From an uncultured Caulobacterales bacterium (lineage in GTDB: Bacteria; Pseudomonadota; Alphaproteobacteria; Caulobacterales; Caulobacteraceae), in assembly GCA_903858185.1 (NCBI GenBank), contig CAIOHT010000012.1, positions 62,001-126,000 of the forward strand: 64,000 bases of DNA. The letters run 5' to 3'. Below the pieces are notes generated by a model. It was not told the DNA's origin. It did no database searches and worked only from the letters and a program-made list of their open reading frames with translations. Each line of letters starts with the position of its first letter. Within the stretch, counting starts at the first letter, position 1. Positions 56,621 to 64,000 of this stretch are shown one piece after another. Both the position numbers and the translations under genes were made by a program.

Positions 56621-56720
56621 CTCATCCCGGCGAAGGCCGGGGCCCGAGCCTTTTCTGAAGGCCCTCACGCGGCGGAACGAAAGCGAAAAACACGCCGGTC
56701 CCGGCCTTCGCCGGGATGAG
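56621..56720. repeat. Pair of 21-base inverted repeat arms (REP-like)
   Basis: The arm at 56621-56641 (CTCATCCCGGCGAAGGCC plus GGG) has its exact reverse complement at 56700-56720. Each arm also has internal dyad CCCGGC..GCCGGG. TCATCCCGGCGAAGGCCGGG is a motif I recognise as frequent in intergenic regions of many alphaproteobacteria. It separates two minus-strand genes; 58 bases lie between the arms. Confidence 0.8.
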
Positions 56721-56735
56721 CGTAGCTTGCAAAGC

Positions 56736-57782
56736 CTACTTCAGCATGCCGTCCGCCGCCTGGCGGACGAAGCCGGCGATCTCGCGGCAGGCGGTGTCGG
56801 CGGGCGGGATCGCGCCGGTGAAGGCGGTGAACCCGTGCGCCAGGCTGTCGTAGCAGCGATAGATCACCGGCACGCCGGCGTCCTTCAGCCGCTTGGCGTA
56901 GCATTCGCCCTGGTCGACCAGCGGATCGAAGCCGGCCGTGACCACGATAGCGGGCGCCAGGCCCGAGAGGTCCTCGGTCTTGATCGGCGACAGGCGCGGG
57001 TCGGCCGGGTCGGCGTCGGGGCCCATGTAGTGGCCCATGAACCAGGTCATGGTGTCGCGCGACAGCGGATAGGCGTCGGCATAGGTGGTCATCGACTGGG
57101 TTTCGCTGGCGACGTCGACAGCCGGATAGATCAGCAGCTGCAGGGCCGGCTGGGCCTCGCCCGCGCGTTTCAGGTCCTGGGCGACGATCGCGGCGAAATT
57201 GCCGCCCATCGAGTCGCCGCCGATCGAGGCCACGCCCGGCGCCGCGCCGAAGCGGGCGGCGTTGTCCCGGCCCCAGCGGAAGGCCGTCAGCACATCATCC
57301 AGGCCCGCCGGAAAGCGGTGCTCCGGAGCCAGCCGGTAGTCGACCGACAGCACAGCCGTCCGCGCGATCCGGGCGAGAATCCCGCAGAAAGCGTCGCAGG
57401 TCTCCAGATCGCCGATCACGCCACCGCCGAAGTGGGCGAAGACCATCAGCGGCGCGGCGGAATCCTGGTCGGCCGGGCGATAGGCGCGCAGCTTCAGCGG
57501 CCCGCCGGGCCCGTCAATCGACAGGTTTTCAGTGCGGACACCGCCTTCCGGCTTGCCGCTCATCATCGCCAGGCCCCCGGCGCTGGCTGCGCGGGCTTCC
57601 TCGGGCGACAGCGAGGACATGGGCGGCATGCGTCCGGCGCTGGCCGAAAGGAACTGCAGGCGCGGGTCGAGCGTACGGCCGCCCTGCCAGACCACGCCGC
57701 CGCCGGACATCATCCGCAACACCGGCGTCGGCAGCGACAGCATGATCTTCAGGATGGCCTTCTGGACGGCGGGATCAGCCAT
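56736..57782 (-). CDS. Alpha/beta hydrolase, hormone-sensitive-lipase family esterase
   Basis: 348 residues. GDSMGG holds the nucleophile Ser, GFDPLVDQG the Asp and SLAHGF the His of the triad. The oxyanion motif is HFGGG where the family has HGGG. It hydrolyses short acyl esters; substrate unknown. It starts 13 bases after the TetR gene stops, so both are probably one transcript and the regulator's ligand may be the esterase substrate. Confidence 0.87.
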   Translation of the reverse strand: MADPAVQKAILKIMLSLPTPVLRMMSGGGVVWQGGRTLDPRLQFLSASAGRMPPMSSLSPEEARAASAGGLAMMSGKPEGGVRTENLSIDGPGGPLKLRAYRPADQDSAAPLMVFAHFGGGVIGDLETCDAFCGILARIARTAVLSVDYRLAPEHRFPAGLDDVLTAFRWGRDNAARFGAAPGVASIGGDSMGGNFAAIVAQDLKRAGEAQPALQLLIYPAVDVASETQSMTTYADAYPLSRDTMTWFMGHYMGPDADPADPRLSPIKTEDLSGLAPAIVVTAGFDPLVDQGECYAKRLKDAGVPVIYRCYDSLAHGFTAFTGAIPPADTACREIAGFVRQAADGMLK

Positions 57783-57795
57783 TCGGTCTCTCGGG

Positions 57796-58428
57796 TCAGG
57801 GCGCCAGTCGGGGCAGGGCGGGCAGGCCGCCCAGGATCAGTTTCGTGGCGAAATCGGTCGCGGCCACCGTGTCGATGGGACGGCGCTCGAGCATCTTGTC
57901 CCCGACCTGCCGGGCGACGGCGATACAGGCGGCCGCCAGATAGTCGGCGTCGACGCGCGGCGCGCCGCCGCGCTCGATGGCTCTGGAAAAGGCGTCGCGG
58001 ACCTCCTCGAACACCCGCTCCATCTCGGGCGTCTGGACGGTCATCTGCGGCTGCCGCTCGCCGGCCGGCCGGTTGGTCTTCCAGGTCTCGTGCTCGTCGG
58101 CGATAAAGTCGAAATAGGCCTGGATCGCCGCGCGCAGATAGCCATCGAAGCTGTTGGATGCCTCCCAGCACGCGCGCAGGATCGGCCGGAACCGCGCCGC
58201 GCCGTCGTCGGCCAGCGCCTCGAACACCTCATCGCGCGAGCGGAAGTAATTGTAGAAGGTGCCAGACGCCAGGCCGGTGCGGCGGATGATATCGCGCACC
58301 GTCGCGACCTCGTACCCGAGCTCGGCGAACACCTCGCGCGCCGCGTCCAGGATCGCCCGTCGGTTGGCGACCTTGGTCTGCTCGCGTTTTCCCGAGGCAA
58401 GAACAGCAGCGTGATTCATCGGGCACAC
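57796..58428 (-). CDS. TetR/AcrR family regulator
   Basis: 210 residues. The HTH at about 25-65 reads RRAILDAAREVFAELGYE (core ILDAAREVFAELGY), then TVRDIIRRTGLASGTFYNYF. The ligand-binding part is helical. An in-frame ATG at 58419 is an alternative start. First of a two-gene unit with the esterase; likely autoregulatory and a sensor for its substrate. Confidence 0.88.
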   Translation of the reverse strand: MCPMNHAAVLASGKREQTKVANRRAILDAAREVFAELGYEVATVRDIIRRTGLASGTFYNYFRSRDEVFEALADDGAARFRPILRACWEASNSFDGYLRAAIQAYFDFIADEHETWKTNRPAGERQPQMTVQTPEMERVFEEVRDAFSRAIERGGAPRVDADYLAAACIAVARQVGDKMLERRPIDTVAATDFATKLILGGLPALPRLAP

Positions 58429-58466
58429 GCTAACAGGTGGACGCCCCCGGCGGAAAGAGGTTGCGG

Positions 58467-59201
58467 CTACCGGCCGCCCACGCGGTTCATCGACGAGATG
58501 CTGCGATCCAGGCCGATTGCGCGAAGATCGCGGACATCGCCGTCCACTTCAACGCAACGACCGCGGAAGTCGCTGTTCTCGCACAGAAGCCAACGGCCCT
58601 GGACACGGACGCTCGCCGCGCGGTCGTTGAATTCCCGGGGCAGGTTGGTGATGTCGCGATCGAAGCTGACCGAGCGGCCGCTGAAGTTGGGGCCTTCGAA
58701 CAGGGTCACCCGACCCCAGCCGCCACCGGGGCCGCCATATCCACCGCCCGGTCCACCGCCGTAGCCGCCGCCGGGGCCACCGGGGCCGCCGTAGCCGCCG
58801 CCATATCCCCCGCCGGGGCCTCCTGGACCGCCGTAGCCGCCACCGTAGGCGACCTGCATCGAGCTGATCGTGCGAGCCAGACCAAGCTGGCGCAGATCGC
58901 GCACATCGCGGTTGACCTCGGTGCAGCCGCCGCGGAAGTCGCTGTCGACACACAGGCGCCACGCGCCGCGCACCCGGACGCTCATGGCGCGGTCGTTGAA
59001 CTGACGCGGCAGATTGGTGATGTTGCCGTTGAAGGTGATGTATCGGCCGGTGAAATCGGGTCCCTCATACAGGGTGATGGACGGCTGGCCACGACCGTCG
59101 CGTCCGCCGCCCGGGTAGTAGCCGCTTCCCGACTGTGATGCCGCAGGGGCGGCGACAGACGCCGCCATCATCGCGATCAGAACCGTTGTCTTCTTCATCA
59201 C
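58467..59201 (-). CDS. Secreted protein with two beta/gamma-crystallin domains and a Gly-rich linker
   Basis: 244 residues. Signal peptide to about residue 22 (SVAAPAASQ). Two near-identical domains, about 41-117 and 164-240, each with LYEGPDFTGR or LFEGPNFSGR, ITNLPR.FNDRA.SVRV and a C-x8-C pair (C84/C93, C207/C216). The linker 119-163 is made of GGY/GGP repeats. The Ca-binding motif NDRAMS/NDRAAS has a non-hydroxyl residue where S/T is expected. Periplasmic or surface; function unknown. Confidence 0.85.
   Translation of the reverse strand: MMKKTTVLIAMMAASVAAPAASQSGSGYYPGGGRDGRGQPSITLYEGPDFTGRYITFNGNITNLPRQFNDRAMSVRVRGAWRLCVDSDFRGGCTEVNRDVRDLRQLGLARTISSMQVAYGGGYGGPGGPGGGYGGGYGGPGGPGGGYGGGPGGGYGGPGGGWGRVTLFEGPNFSGRSVSFDRDITNLPREFNDRAASVRVQGRWLLCENSDFRGRCVEVDGDVRDLRAIGLDRSISSMNRVGGR
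58713..58847 (-). repeat. Gly-rich linker-coding tandem repeat
   Basis: Encodes residues 119-163 of the beta/gamma-crystallin protein: imperfect GGYGGPGGP units at the DNA level, prone to length change between strains. Confidence 0.75.
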
Positions 59202-59276
59202 CCGTCTCCTCCGAGAGCGATCTCGCGTGCAGGGACGTTGAAGAACGCCGCTGCACCGTTCTGTCGCCAGATAACT

Positions 59277-59951
59277 TCAGGTCACCTGAACCGTCGCTGA
59301 ACGACGTTCGGACAGACCGCTCTGCTTCATTCGCCAGATCAGCACATCCAGCCGGTCCTGACCAAAGAAGGGCTCTCCTTCGAAAACCATCGTGGGAACG
59401 CCCCAGTGACCCGCCTGTTCCAGCGATTTCTGGTTTGCGGCGATGGCTGTGTCGAGCCGGTCGGCGTCATCGCGTGCGGTTTTTTCCAGTGCGTCAGGAT
59501 CAAGGCCGGCGCGGATGGCGGCCTGGGCCAGGTGGTCCCCCTCATGCCAGTTGTCGACCGCCCCGCCCCAGATCACCCGGCCGGCCTCGGCGATGTAGTC
59601 CAGGCCCCTGCCCGCCTCGGCGGCGGCCTGACCCATACGGGTGATGCGGTAGATGTAGGGCTGCTCCTTCGGCACTTCGCCGCTGGCGATGTCCATTACG
59701 ACAGGGTCGGGCCGGGGCCAGCGGATCGGCGTGCCCTGCATCTGGCCCAGCCGATAGACGTCGCGCGCCAGATAGGGCGGCCAGAGGGGGTTCACGCGCT
59801 TGAAGAAGCCGTCGATCCGCACCGCGATCGGCATGACAGGCCGGATATTGACCGCCACATCGTACTCCTTCCGGAGTTTGACCAGCGCGGGCGTGATCAG
59901 CCACGAATAGGGGCTGCGGAATGACCAGAAGACATCGACACTGAGCGTCAT
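59277..59951 (-). CDS. 2-hydroxychromene-2-carboxylate isomerase, DsbA/GST-kappa fold
   Basis: 224 residues. VFWSFRSPYSWL at the N-terminus has the catalytic Ser of kappa-class GST relatives; AGHWGVPTMVFEGEPFFGQDRL (core GVPTMVFEGEPFFGQ) has the cis-proline. Related enzymes isomerise chromenes in naphthalene-type degradation using glutathione. No other ring-degradation gene is near, so the physiological substrate is open. Divergent from a TetR gene 67 bases away. Confidence 0.85.
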   Translation of the reverse strand: MTLSVDVFWSFRSPYSWLITPALVKLRKEYDVAVNIRPVMPIAVRIDGFFKRVNPLWPPYLARDVYRLGQMQGTPIRWPRPDPVVMDIASGEVPKEQPYIYRITRMGQAAAEAGRGLDYIAEAGRVIWGGAVDNWHEGDHLAQAAIRAGLDPDALEKTARDDADRLDTAIAANQKSLEQAGHWGVPTMVFEGEPFFGQDRLDVLIWRMKQSGLSERRSATVQVT

Positions 59952-60018
59952 CGTTCCAACTCCGGATGCGGGAACCATTTTGTTACCCGCGAGTATACAG
60001 AACGGTGAAGGGCTAGCC

Positions 60019-60693
60019 ATGGGGGATTCAATGACCGGCCGACCTGTCGCGGCGCCGCTTCCGGTTCGGACACCCGCGTCTGCCGCCCGCAGTGAGCGGG
60101 CCCGTGCGCGTCCTCGGGAGATCCTCGATGCGGCGCGCGATGTGTTCGCCCGCAAGGGATTCGAGGCGACCCGGATGGATGAGGTCGCCTCCGCCGCCGG
60201 GGTCACCAAGCCGGCGGTCTACCGCTATTTCCCCGGCAAGGACCGGCTTATCGAGGCGTTACTCGAGGAAGATCTGGCGATCCCGTTCCGACAGATCTCC
60301 GCCTGGGTCGATTCCTACAACGGCCCGATCGGGGGCCTGATCGAGGGCTTCGCCGATCGGGTGGGCGATATGCAGTCGCGCGGCCTGACGCGCGGCTACC
60401 TGATCCTGGCGCTGGACGAGTCGGGTCGCCGGCCGGAGGTCGCCGCCTTTATCCGCGACCAGGTTCTCGCTCCGGGCCTGATGGTGCTGGCCCGCGCCTT
60501 CTTCCGGGCGATGGAGCGGGGGGAGCTGGGCAAGGGCCATGATCCGGCGTTCATGGCCCGGATGTTCTTCGCGCCCTTCCTCCAGACCTCCCTGGGATCG
60601 GTCGGCTACGCCCTGCCCGTCGGCGACGCCGCCGAGCAGGCGCGCTACCGGCGCTTCCACACGGCGGCGTTCCTGCAGGCGTTCCGGGCGTAA
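60019..60693 (+). CDS. TetR family regulator
   Basis: 224 residues. HTH: ILDAARDVFARKGFE, MDEVASAAGVTKPAVYRYF. The C-terminal half resembles the AefR-like TetR_C. ATG 60019 or 60031. It is divergent from the isomerase gene and probably controls it and itself through the 67-base gap, where GTTACCCGCGAGTATAC forms a partial palindrome. Confidence 0.86.
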   Translation: MGDSMTGRPVAAPLPVRTPASAARSERARARPREILDAARDVFARKGFEATRMDEVASAAGVTKPAVYRYFPGKDRLIEALLEEDLAIPFRQISAWVDSYNGPIGGLIEGFADRVGDMQSRGLTRGYLILALDESGRRPEVAAFIRDQVLAPGLMVLARAFFRAMERGELGKGHDPAFMARMFFAPFLQTSLGSVGYALPVGDAAEQARYRRFHTAAFLQAFRA

Positions 60694-60806
60694 CGCGACC
60701 CACAGGTTCGACATGGCCCGGATTGTCCGGGCCAGCCAGCGGCGATGACGACAACCGGAAGACCATCGAAAGCGACGGTGACCACGGCGCCTGGAGTCCC
60801 TTTGGT

Positions 60807-62174
60807 CTAGACCTTCGCCGTCTCCGCGCGCGCCTTTACCGGCAGCCGGTTCCCCGCCGCCCTCGCGCGCTTCTCGCCCTTCGCGATCTCCTTCATCAGG
60901 TCGTGGCAGTAGATGCCGAAATCGACCTGGATCGTGTGACGCTTGGAGGCGTAGTACTGACCCTTGTGGGTCTCCTCGTCCTTGATCGTGACGGCCTTCA
61001 TCTCGGCCTCGGACGGCGGCAGATACTGTCCCGTCAGATAGGCCGCGACCAGCTTGGACTGCTGCTCGGCGAAGTTCACCAGCGTCGGCAGCGGCTGGGC
61101 CAGCGCCATATAGAACAGGTTGGGAATACCCGGCTTCATCATCCGCTTGAACAGCGGCAACTGGTGATCGGCGTCCGGCACCAGCTCCGCGTCGTCGAAG
61201 AACGGGAACCGCATGTCGTAGCCGGTGGCGAAGATGATGGCGTCGACCTGCTCGACGGTATCGTCGGCGAAGCGAACGTTGCCGCCTTCCAGCGCCTTGA
61301 TCGCCGGCTTGAACTTGATGTCGCCGCAGCCGGCGCGGGTCAGGAACTCGCCGCTGACCGAGGGGTGGGCTTCGAGCGGCTCATGGTCGGGCTTGGGCAA
61401 CCCGTAGTCTTCCATGTTGCCGAGCGTCTTGCGGATGGTCTTGCGGGCCAGGCTCAGGCCCAGCTTGCGCGGCATCCAGTGGGGCATGGCGGTTTTGTCC
61501 GCCGGCTTGCCGTTCATGTATTTGGGCAGCACCCAGACGCCGCGGCGGGCTGAGACCCAGAGGTTTTTCGCGATCGGCCGCTGGGCCAGCTCACTGGCGA
61601 TATCCATCGCCGAGTTGCCCATGCCGACGACGACGATGTTCTTGCCGCGCATGTCGACCGGATCGAACGGGTCGCGATAGGCGTGGCTGTGGAAGGCAGC
61701 CCCGTCGAACTCGCCGGGATAGTCCGGAATGCGCGGGCTCCAGTGGTGGCCGTTGCAGACGAACAGCACGTCGTAGAGGCGGGTTTCGCCGGTCGAGAGG
61801 GTCACCTCCCACAGGCCGTCGGCATTGCGCCGCGCCTTCGCCACGCCGGTGTTGAAGGTGATCGTTTCGCGCAGGCCGAAGTGGTCGACGTAGTCCTTGA
61901 AGTACTGGAACAACTGGGCGTGGGAGGGGAAATCCGGCCAGTCCGACGGCACGGGATAGTCCTCGAACGCCAGGCGCCACTTGGAGGTGTCGATATGCAG
62001 GCTCTCGTAGCAGGCCGACATCCCGTTGGGGTTCCTGTAGTACCAGTTGCCGCCGACCTCGTCGGAGATCTCGAAGCAGTCGTAGGGAACGCCCACGTCC
62101 TTCAGCCGCTTTGCGGTTGTGAATCCGGAACAGCCGGCCCCGATGATGCAGGCCTTGGGCAGACGGTCGGCCAT
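60807..62174 (-). CDS. Flavin-containing monooxygenase
   Basis: 455 residues. FAD motif GAGCSG at 12-17, second Rossmann GMGNSAMD, and the FMO fingerprint region FDGAAFHSHAYRDP, intermediate between class B FMO and Baeyer-Villiger signatures. It oxygenates N, S or ketone substrates with NADPH. The tail is Lys/Arg/Ala-rich. Convergent with the TetR gene. Confidence 0.88.
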   Translation of the reverse strand: MADRLPKACIIGAGCSGFTTAKRLKDVGVPYDCFEISDEVGGNWYYRNPNGMSACYESLHIDTSKWRLAFEDYPVPSDWPDFPSHAQLFQYFKDYVDHFGLRETITFNTGVAKARRNADGLWEVTLSTGETRLYDVLFVCNGHHWSPRIPDYPGEFDGAAFHSHAYRDPFDPVDMRGKNIVVVGMGNSAMDIASELAQRPIAKNLWVSARRGVWVLPKYMNGKPADKTAMPHWMPRKLGLSLARKTIRKTLGNMEDYGLPKPDHEPLEAHPSVSGEFLTRAGCGDIKFKPAIKALEGGNVRFADDTVEQVDAIIFATGYDMRFPFFDDAELVPDADHQLPLFKRMMKPGIPNLFYMALAQPLPTLVNFAEQQSKLVAAYLTGQYLPPSEAEMKAVTIKDEETHKGQYYASKRHTIQVDFGIYCHDLMKEIAKGEKRARAAGNRLPVKARAETAKV

Positions 62175-62252
62175 TGCGGCGCTCCCTGACTTATCGATGT
62201 TCAGGGAACCCTATCGGCGATGACGTGTGCGTCAACCGTGACGCTGGGGCGC

Positions 62253-62579
62253 CTAGCCCGCGCAGCCCGCGACGCAGCGGCTCCAGAGCTGCGGACAGCG
62301 CTCGTCCTCGCCGGCCAGGCAGAAGTAGTAGGTCTGCGAGCAGCTGAGGCGGCATTGGCTGCCGCCGGCGGGCGAGGCTGACGTGGCCAGGGGCTGGGCC
62401 GGCGGGGGCGGGAGCAGCAATGGATCCTCCTCCGGCGCAGGCGCCGGGGTCGCGCTCACGCTGCCGCGCAGGCCGGCCTGGTCGCCGGAGGTCTGACCGA
62501 CCGCGATCCGGCCCTGCTGTGCGGCGGCAGGCGCGGCGAGGGCGAGAGACAGTACGAGGAGGGCGACAAGGCGCGGCAT
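62253..62579 (-). CDS. Secreted small six-cysteine protein
   Basis: 108 residues. Signal MPRLVALLVLSLALAAPAAA, then a Pro/Ala-rich disordered stretch to about 72, and a C-terminal module with cysteines at 76, 80, 87, 95, 102 and 106: C-x3-C-x6-C-x7-C-x6-C-x3-C, a palindromic spacing suited to a disulfide-stapled helical hairpin. No family recognised. The start ATG 62579 is set by the signal peptide. Divergent from the lysozyme gene. Confidence 0.72.
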   Translation of the reverse strand: MPRLVALLVLSLALAAPAAAQQGRIAVGQTSGDQAGLRGSVSATPAPAPEEDPLLLPPPPAQPLATSASPAGGSQCRLSCSQTYYFCLAGEDERCPQLWSRCVAGCAG

Positions 62580-62688
62580 GAGCTCACCCTGCCGCAGGTT
62601 CGTTAAGTCCCGGTTAACCATATCTCTTGCGCATCGCGTGCATTTCGCGCGAACGTGCGACGAGGTTGTGTCGACGTTGGAGGCGACC

Positions 62689-63228
62689 ATGACGACCATG
62701 AGGATGTCCATGGCGGGTGCGAAGGAGCTCGCCGGGCATGAGGCGATCGTGCTGACCCGCTATCTCGACTCGGTCGGCATCTGGACCATCGGCATTGGCC
62801 ACACGGCCGCGGCCGGTCCGCCGGACCCGGGTCATCCGACCCCCGCCCTCACGCTCGCCGAAGCCTTCGCGCTGTTCCGGCGAGACCTCGCCGACTACGA
62901 GGCCGGGGTGAATGCGGCAATTCACGTGCCGCTGGCGCAACATGAGTTCGACGCCCTGGTGTCGTTCCACTTCAACACCGGCCGTATCGCAACCGCCTCG
63001 CTGACCGCATCGATCAACGCCGGGAAGAAGCCGCTGGCGGGAACGCAGTTCATGAACTGGAAGCGCCCGGCCGCGATCATCCCCCGGCGCAGGAAGGAGC
63101 AGCAGCTGTTCCGAAGCGGCGTCTACGCCAACGGGGGCAAGGCGACGCTCTACCCGGCCACCGCCGCCGGCGCCGTCCAGTGGTCACGTGGGCGAAGCGT
63201 CAGCCTGGACGGGCTCACGGACGACTGA
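62689..63228 (+). CDS. Phage-type lysozyme (GH24 muramidase)
   Basis: 179 residues. The T4-lysozyme triad spacing is exact: E18, D27 and T33 in GHEAIVLTRYLDS and GIWTIGIGHT. It cleaves the MurNAc-GlcNAc bond of peptidoglycan. It has no signal peptide, no TM anchor and no holin neighbour, so export is unexplained. GGAGG site before ATG 62689. No phage genes in the window. Confidence 0.9.
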   Translation: MTTMRMSMAGAKELAGHEAIVLTRYLDSVGIWTIGIGHTAAAGPPDPGHPTPALTLAEAFALFRRDLADYEAGVNAAIHVPLAQHEFDALVSFHFNTGRIATASLTASINAGKKPLAGTQFMNWKRPAAIIPRRRKEQQLFRSGVYANGGKATLYPATAAGAVQWSRGRSVSLDGLTDD

Positions 63229-63252
63229 CCCCGAGCCGGGGGCGACCGGCGG

Positions 63253-63732
63253 TCAGCCCACCAGCACCAGCGGTTCCGGCGGGATGTCCCCGGCCAGGAC
63301 GGCAGGCAGGTGGACGACCAGTTCCGCCGGAAAGAACACAGCGTCACTGCCGAGGATCTCGGCCGGCGTCCACCAGCGCATGGCCGTGACCACGCGGCGT
63401 TCCAGCGCGGTCCAGTGGTGATCGACGACCTCCTCGTGCGGCGCATGGGCGACGAAATAGTGTTCAAACAGGCGACGCGGCTCACCCTCGATCAGCAGGT
63501 CCAGCTCGCGGGTCCAGACCTTGGGGCCGAGCATCATCTCCGTTAGACCGGTTTCTTCGCGCAGTTCCCGCCAGGCGGCGTCTTCCAGGGTTTCGCCGTC
63601 GTCGACGCCGCCGCCGATCGTGCACCAGCCGCCGCCCGCGTTGTCCGGGTCCTCAAAGCGCATGAGCAGCAGCCGACCTGCCGGAGAAATCAGCAGGAGC
63701 CTGACGGTCGGTCGTGGCCGCGGCGTGGTCAT
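63253..63732 (-). CDS. Nudix hydrolase
   Basis: 159 residues. Nudix box GGGVDDGETLEDAAWRELREE continues TGL (G-x5-E-x7-REUxEExGU), complete. Substrate unknown; likely a nucleoside diphosphate derivative. ATG 63732 overlaps the SDR stop (ATGA), so the pair is coupled. Confidence 0.9.
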   Translation of the reverse strand: MTTPRPRPTVRLLLISPAGRLLLMRFEDPDNAGGGWCTIGGGVDDGETLEDAAWRELREETGLTEMMLGPKVWTRELDLLIEGEPRRLFEHYFVAHAPHEEVVDHHWTALERRVVTAMRWWTPAEILGSDAVFFPAELVVHLPAVLAGDIPPEPLVLVG

Positions 63733-64000
63733 ACGGTGCGCTGGGCCCGGTCCTTGTCGTTGGTCGACTTGATCATGTCCTTCACAGCCTGCCACTGGTC
63801 GTCGCCCCATTCGCTGAGACGGGAGAAGTTGCCGCCGCTGGCGTTGTACTGGCCGCCGTCGATGGCGATCGTCTGGCCGTTCACATAGGTCGAGCCCGGG
63901 TGCAGCAGATAGACCGCGAGGTTGGCCAGCTCAGCCATCTCGCCCACGCGGCCCATCGGGTTGCCGCTCATGTTCTCGTAGGCGTTCTGCTGCTGGCCTG
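63729..64000 (-). CDS. Short-chain dehydrogenase/reductase, C-terminal part
   Basis: 90 codons visible, entering from the right edge. MGRVGEMAELANLAVYLL and GQTIAIDGGQY are the C-terminal SDR substrate-loop and dimer motifs; the Rossmann and YxxxK parts are outside the window. The extended tail (GGNFSRLSEWGDDQW) resembles 2,4-dienoyl-CoA reductase-type SDRs. Coupled to the Nudix gene. Confidence 0.85.
   Translation of the reverse strand, partial: GQQQNAYENMSGNPMGRVGEMAELANLAVYLLHPGSTYVNGQTIAIDGGQYNASGGNFSRLSEWGDDQWQAVKDMIKSTNDKDRAQRTV

Noticed and set aside
62689..63228. Prophage or gene-transfer-agent cluster around the lysozyme
   Set aside because: Neighbours are a Cys-rich secreted protein, Nudix, SDR and monooxygenase; no capsid, tail, holin or integrase.

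Overview
The window is GC-rich, densely packed bacterial chromosome with no phage, insertion sequence, rRNA or CRISPR. Gene content and order point to an alphaproteobacterium of the Caulobacterales (Caulobacter, Brevundimonas or Phenylobacterium; I cannot separate these from the window). The evidence is the tsaE-amgK-murU-addB-addA-trxA run, the trpF-trpB-trpA-accD-folC order, an FzlA-type FtsZ-binding GST-fold protein, AddAB instead of RecBCD, an AccD without its zinc finger, the lptC-lptA-lptB-rpoN-hpf-ptsN order, and a tRNA promoter that fits the Caulobacter housekeeping consensus.

Layout. 1-8.8 kb (+): tsaE tail, cell-wall recycling kinase and uridylyltransferase amgK-murU, the recombination helicase-nuclease addB-addA, then trxA; genes up to addA overlap by a few bases and look translationally coupled. 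8.9-18.6 kb (-): aroA-cmk-rpsA, ihfB, then mscL-trpF-trpB-trpA-accD-folC. 18.8-20.1 kb: a zinc-ribbon/acidic protein, tRNA-Ala and two small membrane proteins. 20.3-22.8 kb (-): a three-gene secreted operon (lipoprotein, M48 peptidase with C-terminal repeats, lipoprotein) with clearly lower GC than its surroundings. 23.0-23.8 kb (+): an Hsp20/DUF1150 pair. 23.8-29.9 kb (-): rnd-like exonuclease, lptC-lptA-lptB, rpoN, exoD-like, hpf, ptsN; tRNA-Leu lies just upstream. 30-38 kb: an NDUFA9-like protein, uppP, and glutamate synthase gltD-gltB. 38-46.6 kb: a TPR/Asp-hydroxylase protein; two divergent citrate synthase paralogues, one fused to a MerR-like DNA-binding domain; a cation efflux protein; fzlA-unknown-queG; and argE. 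47-52 kb: purU, a lipoprotein FKBP isomerase, threonine ammonia-lyase, a FemAB/CelD-type acyltransferase and a secreted amidohydrolase. 52.3-55.5 kb (-): rpmH-rnpA-yidC-ysxC. 55.6-64 kb: an accessory stretch with quinone oxidoreductase, a TetR/esterase pair, a duplicated beta/gamma-crystallin secreted protein, a chromene-carboxylate isomerase facing a second TetR gene, a flavin monooxygenase, a Cys-rich secreted protein facing an orphan phage-type lysozyme, and a Nudix/SDR pair cut by the window end.

Most is core metabolism and envelope biogenesis. The segments I judge worth follow-up are the divergent citrate synthase pair, whose 75-bp intergenic region holds a promoter with a MerR-style 20-bp spacer; the low-GC M48/lipoprotein operon; the secreted protein lodged between fzlA and queG; the symmetric six-cysteine secreted protein; and four structured intergenic repeats, one present as two inverted copies of a two-hairpin unit. 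None is shown here to be a new system; they are leads.
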